Source: Deltaproteobacteria bacterium
Lineage (GTDB): Bacteria > Desulfobacterota > Binatia > UBA9968
Assembly (NCBI GenBank): GCA_005878685.1
Contig: VBLN01000050.1
Coordinates: forward strand, 897-11,117
Direction of reading: 5' to 3'
DNA length: 10,221 bases
Part shown: positions 7,183 to 10,221 of the stretch, piece after piece
How positions within the stretch are numbered: the stretch's first letter is position 1
How the letters are laid out: every line of letters begins with the position of its first letter
Made by a program: the position numbers and the translations under genes
Notes under the pieces: model-generated
What the model was told of the DNA's origin: nothing
What the model saw: the letters and a program-made list of their open reading frames with translations, nothing else
The model's database searches: none

Positions 7183-8058
7183 ATGGCTGATCCAATTGTA
7201 ACAGCTGAAGAAGTTCTATTGGATGTCAAGGTAGCCGACGCTTCCAAGCTCTATAAGTTCTATCTCAACCAGGAAAAGAAGATTTTAGGAGCCCTCTCTG
7301 TCATCGTTTTTCTCGTGCTATGGGAGTTCATGGGAGGAGCATGGAGTGTCTATAACCCGATTCCTGTTTTACGAATCAATCCGATGTTTATGAGCGCCCC
7401 TTCGCTCGTTTGGAAAGCCGGTTACGAGTTATTCTCCTCAGGTGAGATCTATAACGATCTCTATGTGAGCGGGACCGAATTTTTCTGGGGATATGTCCTT
7501 TCGGTTGTCGTCGGTATTCCCTTTGGCATCGCGGTAGGTTGGTACAAGAAGATGAGCTACACCTTTGATCCTTTTGTCAATGCGATGAATGCGACCCCTC
7601 GGGTTGCCCTCTTGCCCCTTATCATTATCTGGTTGGGTATTGGTATTCCGTCCAAGATCGGAATCATCTTTCTCGGCGCCGTCTTCCCCATGCTCATCAA
7701 TGCGCGTGACGGGGTGAAGACTACACCTCAAAGCCTTCTCAACGCCGCTAAAAGCTTCGGCGCTTCAGAATGGCGAATCTTTAGGACGGTGGTATTCCCT
7801 TCAACCGTGCCATTTATCCTTACTGGTTTGAGGCTTGGAATTGGCCGGGCCCTGGTTGGCGTCCTGGTCGGAGAGCTTTATGCCGCAACCGCCGGCATTG
7901 GTTTTATGATCACGGTTGCCGGCGCGACCTTCCAGACCGACAAGGTCTTTGTCGGCATCCTGGTTTTTGCCATAACCGGGATGGTCTTAACGGAGGTGGT
8001 GGACAGGTTAGAGCGCCGCTTTGATAAGTGGCGGCCAAAGGTAGGGGCGGCTGCATAG
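7183..8058 (+). CDS. ABC transporter permease, NitT/TauT (SsuC/TauC-like) family
   Basis: This is the membrane-spanning subunit of a binding-protein-dependent importer; relatives take up nitrate, bicarbonate, taurine, alkanesulfonates, thiamine precursors and similar small solutes. About six hydrophobic segments are visible: near residues 34-52, 97-118, 136-152, 155-172, 208-235 and 243-265. The EAA-loop signature that docks the ATPase is clear near residue 188 (AAKSFGASEWRIFRTVVFPS). The N-terminal about 30 residues are hydrophilic and longer than usual, bringing the length to 291 against a usual 250-270. GGAGGG eight bases before the ATG supports the start. No ATPase or substrate-binding protein gene occurs in the window, before or after, which is unusual for this family. 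The partner genes must lie elsewhere, or another protein such as the 6450 product may take part. The substrate cannot be assigned. Confidence 0.9.
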   Translation: MADPIVTAEEVLLDVKVADASKLYKFYLNQEKKILGALSVIVFLVLWEFMGGAWSVYNPIPVLRINPMFMSAPSLVWKAGYELFSSGEIYNDLYVSGTEFFWGYVLSVVVGIPFGIAVGWYKKMSYTFDPFVNAMNATPRVALLPLIIIWLGIGIPSKIGIIFLGAVFPMLINARDGVKTTPQSLLNAAKSFGASEWRIFRTVVFPSTVPFILTGLRLGIGRALVGVLVGELYAATAGIGFMITVAGATFQTDKVFVGILVFAITGMVLTEVVDRLERRFDKWRPKVGAAA

Positions 8059-8149
8059 CATTTCTTCAACTCTCTTTCGGAGTCAAGGTGCGGCTATAGC
8101 TTGGTTTAGACTCGACCATAATGGCATGTGACCAGGGAAGAAGATTCGA

Positions 8150-8644
8150 GTGATACTGACCGTTGGGAATAAGGTTATTTATCCCTGCCAGGGCCCCTGC
8201 CTTATTGGCCCGGTCGTCAAGAAAGTTGTCGATGGCAGGCCGATGAGTTTCTATCAGTTGGCTCTCCTGGACGATAGCGAAGGCGAGTTGTTCGTCCCCG
8301 TAGATAACGCGCAGGCCATAGGGATCCGACAGTTGCTGGACAGGTCTGAAATCCCAAAGCTACTAGGTCACCTAAAGAAGGCAGCCGGAACAGCCAAGAA
8401 CTGGAGGCAGCGCAGTATTGACAACTTCAAACTATTCGCCTCCGGGTCGGCATTTGATTTGGCTGAGATCGTTGAGTCGCTGACCGAGTTAAGCGAGACC
8501 AAGGCGCTATTGCCTCGCGACAGCCGGATGCTGGAAAGGGCGAGAAAACTACTGGTTTGCGAGATCTCTGAAGTGATGGGAGAGGCAAAGAGCGCGGCCG
8601 AGGAACAGGTAAACAAGGCTCTCAAAGGGCGAAAAGAAAAATGA
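8150..8644 (+). CDS. CarD/CdnL-family RNA polymerase-binding regulator
   Basis: CarD/CdnL proteins bind the RNA polymerase beta subunit through an N-terminal Tudor-like domain and stabilise open promoter complexes, often at rRNA and growth genes. Residues 1-60 (VGNKVIYPCQGPCLIGPV... FYQLAL... LFVPVDNA) match that domain. The rest is helical, and Trp85 falls where the family's conserved DNA-wedging tryptophan is expected (W85 in Mycobacterium tuberculosis CarD). Length 164 is typical. The start is the GTG at 8150: GGGAAGAAG precedes it and an in-frame stop lies at 8129. A 10-codon ATG frame (8121-8153) with a stop overlapping this GTG could couple translation, but may be chance. The gap of 91 bases after the permease gene has no clear terminator. 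It may be a specialised paralogue of a main CarD gene elsewhere. Confidence 0.9.
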   Translation: MILTVGNKVIYPCQGPCLIGPVVKKVVDGRPMSFYQLALLDDSEGELFVPVDNAQAIGIRQLLDRSEIPKLLGHLKKAAGTAKNWRQRSIDNFKLFASGSAFDLAEIVESLTELSETKALLPRDSRMLERARKLLVCEISEVMGEAKSAAEEQVNKALKGRKEK

Positions 8645-8655
8645 AGAAGGCAAGC

Positions 8656-8690
8656 GTACGGCACTATGCCATCGCCCGTACTTTCATTCA
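8656..8690 (+). terminator. Possible weak terminator hairpin after the CarD-like gene
   Basis: GTACGG (8656-8661) pairs with CCGTAC (8676-8681), and the next bases are T-rich but interrupted (TTTCATTCATT). The loop is 14 bases and the stem only six pairs, so this is a weak candidate for partial termination before the dodecin gene. Confidence 0.25.
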
Positions 8691-8771
8691 TTCTCTCTAG
8701 TCGAGCCTTGATTGCTGATGGGCTGAAAGCGGTGAGAGATTGGCCTGAAGGAAGAAGTCAGGGGAGGTTCT

Positions 8772-8993
8772 ATGAGCGAACACGTCTACAAACAGATCGA
8801 ACTGACAGGTTCTTCCAAAACCGGGGTCGAAGATGCGGTTCAGAACGCGATTGCGAAGGCATCGAAGACCCTTCACAATCTGCATTGGTTCCAAGTCGTT
8901 GATACCCGCGGATATGTCGAGCAAGGGAAGGTTGATTACTGGCAGGTGACGATCAAGCTTGGCTTTAGAGTGGACGACACGACTAGCCTTTGA
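8772..8993 (+). CDS. Dodecin family flavin-binding protein
   Basis: Dodecins are very small proteins that form hollow dodecamers storing or buffering flavins (riboflavin, FMN or lumichrome, depending on lineage) and sometimes CoA. The 73-residue length and the sequence match the family from end to end: [12 protein letters not shown] at the start, [24 protein letters not shown] in the single helix and next strand, and [22 protein letters not shown] at the end. Trp39 and Gln58 fall where the family's flavin-sandwiching tryptophan and hydrogen-bonding glutamine are expected. GGGGAGG just upstream of the ATG is a good ribosome binding site. It follows the CarD-like gene by 127 bases with a possible weak terminator between, so it may be separately transcribed. 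Confidence 0.93.
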   Translation: MSEHVYKQIELTGSSKTGVEDAVQNAIAKASKTLHNLHWFQVVDTRGYVEQGKVDYWQVTIKLGFRVDDTTSL

Positions 8994-9048
8994 AAATCGA
9001 CGAACCAGATTTCTGTTGTTTGCTCTCAGGACGTAATTTGTAAAGGCT

Positions 9049-9089
9049 GCGTCATCGTCCTAGTTGCGCTACGAGAGCGATGATTACGC
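9049..9089. other. Inverted repeat in the dodecin-ftsH intergenic region
   Basis: GCGTCATCG (9049-9057) can pair with CGATG plus ACGC (9078-9089), with a three-base ATT bulge on the 3' side, giving a nine-pair stem around a 20-base loop. No T-run follows, so it is not a standard terminator. It could be an operator, an RNA structure in the ftsH leader, or chance. Confidence 0.35.
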
Positions 9090-9221
9090 CGGGACCAGAC
9101 AAAGTGGGCGAGACTTTCAAGGCGTGTATAACGGTTTGTTTCTTTTAAGTCTCCTGCTGTAAGTTGGTCAAAACTCACTTCAGACGGCTGTTTCTATAGA
9201 GGAAGAGAGAATGGTTTGAAT

Positions 9222-10221
9222 ATGGAAAAGAAACACCAGCAGTTTTCTATTTGGTACTTCCTGGTAGCTTTTTTCATTATTCTGACAATCCAAAACTACC
9301 TGGGTAGTCGCCATATCGGGATCATCAGCTACAGTCAATTTAAATCCGCACTTAAGAAGGGCCTCATCGCAGATCTTACAATTGGCGAGACTACCATTGA
9401 AGGCACTATGAAGGGAGAGGCAGTCAAGGAGATTTTCCCGCCGGAGAAGCTAAAGGAGATCCCTCAAGATGTAAGGGAAGGGAAGAAACCTTATCCCTTC
9501 GTAGCGGTGCGAGTGGAGGACCCTGGCCTGACTGCCGAACTTGAAGAGGCAAAAGTCCCGTTCAAAGGAGTGGTCTCCAGCACTTGGCTTCCGACCATTT
9601 TGTCCTGGGTGGTTCCAGCAGCCGTGTTTTTTCTGTTGTGGAGCTATCTGCTCAAGAAGATGGGACCAGGGAGCGGCTTGATGCAGATCGGCAAGAGCAA
9701 GGCGAAGGTCTACATCGAGAAAAAAACCGGAGTGACATTCGCCGACGTTGCGGGAATTGATGAGGCTCAGGAGGAACTCGTCGAGGTGGTGGGGTTCCTG
9801 AAAAGCCCGGAGAAATATCAAAGGTTGGGTGGGCGCATTCCTAAGGGCGTTTTGGTCGTCGGGCCGCCGGGTACGGGGAAAACCCTGCTGGCCCGCGCAG
9901 TCGCCGGCGAGGCCGGGGTTCCCTTCTTCAGCATCTCAGGTTCCGACTTCGTTGAGATGTTTGTCGGAGTCGGGGCGGCTCGGGTGAGAGATCTTTTCAA
10001 CCAGGCGGTACAGCATGCCCCCAGCATCATATTTATCGACGAGCTGGACGCCCTGGGAAAGGCAAGGGGAACGAACATGCTTACCGGCAACGACGAGCGT
10101 GAACAAACCCTCAATCAGCTCCTGGCTGAGATGGACGGCTTCAATCCGAACCAAGGGGTAATCATCATGGCTGCCACTAACCGGCCGGAGATCCTGGATG
10201 CCGCGCTGTTACGCCCCGGCC
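9222..10221 (+). CDS. ftsH: ATP-dependent zinc metalloprotease FtsH (3' end outside window)
   Basis: FtsH is a hexameric membrane AAA+ protease that degrades misassembled membrane proteins and short-lived regulators. The frame runs from ATG 9222 to the window edge without a stop, giving 333 residues. Residues 10-25 are the first membrane helix, about 30-120 the extracytoplasmic domain (starting ISYSQF), and 123-145 the second helix. The AAA+ module follows: [10 protein letters not shown] near 173, Walker A GPPGTGKT at 214-221, the pore motif [13 protein letters not shown] near 247, Walker B IIFIDE at 269-274, and the second region of homology [17 protein letters not shown] at the end. The zinc protease domain with its HExxH motif, usually about 90-100 residues further on, is not in the window. 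GGAAGAGAG lies 12 bases before the ATG, rather far. A nearer ATG at 9211 reads only two codons before TGA, so 9222 is preferred. Confidence 0.95.
   Translation, partial: MEKKHQQFSIWYFLVAFFIILTIQNYLGSRHIGIISYSQFKSALKKGLIADLTIGETTIEGTMKGEAVKEIFPPEKLKEIPQDVREGKKPYPFVAVRVEDPGLTAELEEAKVPFKGVVSSTWLPTILSWVVPAAVFFLLWSYLLKKMGPGSGLMQIGKSKAKVYIEKKTGVTFADVAGIDEAQEELVEVVGFLKSPEKYQRLGGRIPKGVLVVGPPGTGKTLLARAVAGEAGVPFFSISGSDFVEMFVGVGAARVRDLFNQAVQHAPSIIFIDELDALGKARGTNMLTGNDEREQTLNQLLAEMDGFNPNQGVIIMAATNRPEILDAALLRPG

Overview
The window is a bacterial chromosomal segment with every supported gene on the + strand. The phylum cannot be assigned from the sequence alone. FtsH, a CarD/CdnL-type RNA polymerase regulator, a dodecin, strong purine-rich Shine-Dalgarno sites and a NitT/TauT-type permease all indicate a bacterium. 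The plant-like threonine synthase and cystathionine gamma-synthase suggest an environmental lineage outside the well-studied enteric and Bacillus groups (inference).

Layout. (1) 1-2516, high G+C by eye: the 3' part of threonine synthase (thrC), overlapping by one base a cystathionine gamma-synthase-type PLP enzyme. The two form a compact unit at the threonine/methionine branch point. (2) 2517-3022: a non-coding stretch holding leader copy A, a roughly 360-base sequence that ends in the first codons of a broken reading frame. (3) 3023-3931, lower G+C: a 302-residue protein built from tandem amphipathic Gly/Ala/Lys/Glu repeats, of unknown function. (4) 3932-4304: a possible terminator, a decayed N-terminal gene fragment, and a promoter placed so that the next mRNA would be leaderless. 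(5) 4305-6041, high G+C: a phosphoglucomutase/phosphomannomutase-family enzyme. (6) 6042-6449: another short gene stub, then leader copy B. (7) 6450-8058, lower G+C: a single-pass membrane-anchored protein of unknown function, then a NitT/TauT-family ABC permease without an ATPase or binding protein in view. (8) 8150-10221: a CarD-like regulator, a dodecin, and the N-terminal 333 residues of FtsH, which runs off the window.

The most unusual signal is the pair of homologous leaders (about 2601-2962 and 6119-6469). They share blocks spread over about 350 bases and end in an identical 23-base run covering the start codon and the first six codons of a protein beginning MEIPRDI. In copy B this start opens an intact 210-residue gene. 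In copy A the frame stops after 32 codons, and the helical-repeat gene starts inside it with its own strong ribosome binding site. Each leader also lies where the sequence changes from a high-G+C metabolic gene to a lower-G+C gene, so the region looks like a mosaic built by duplication or insertion. The shared leader suggests that the repeat protein and the membrane protein/permease pair may be under one control, possibly linked to stress or envelope state. That role is inference.
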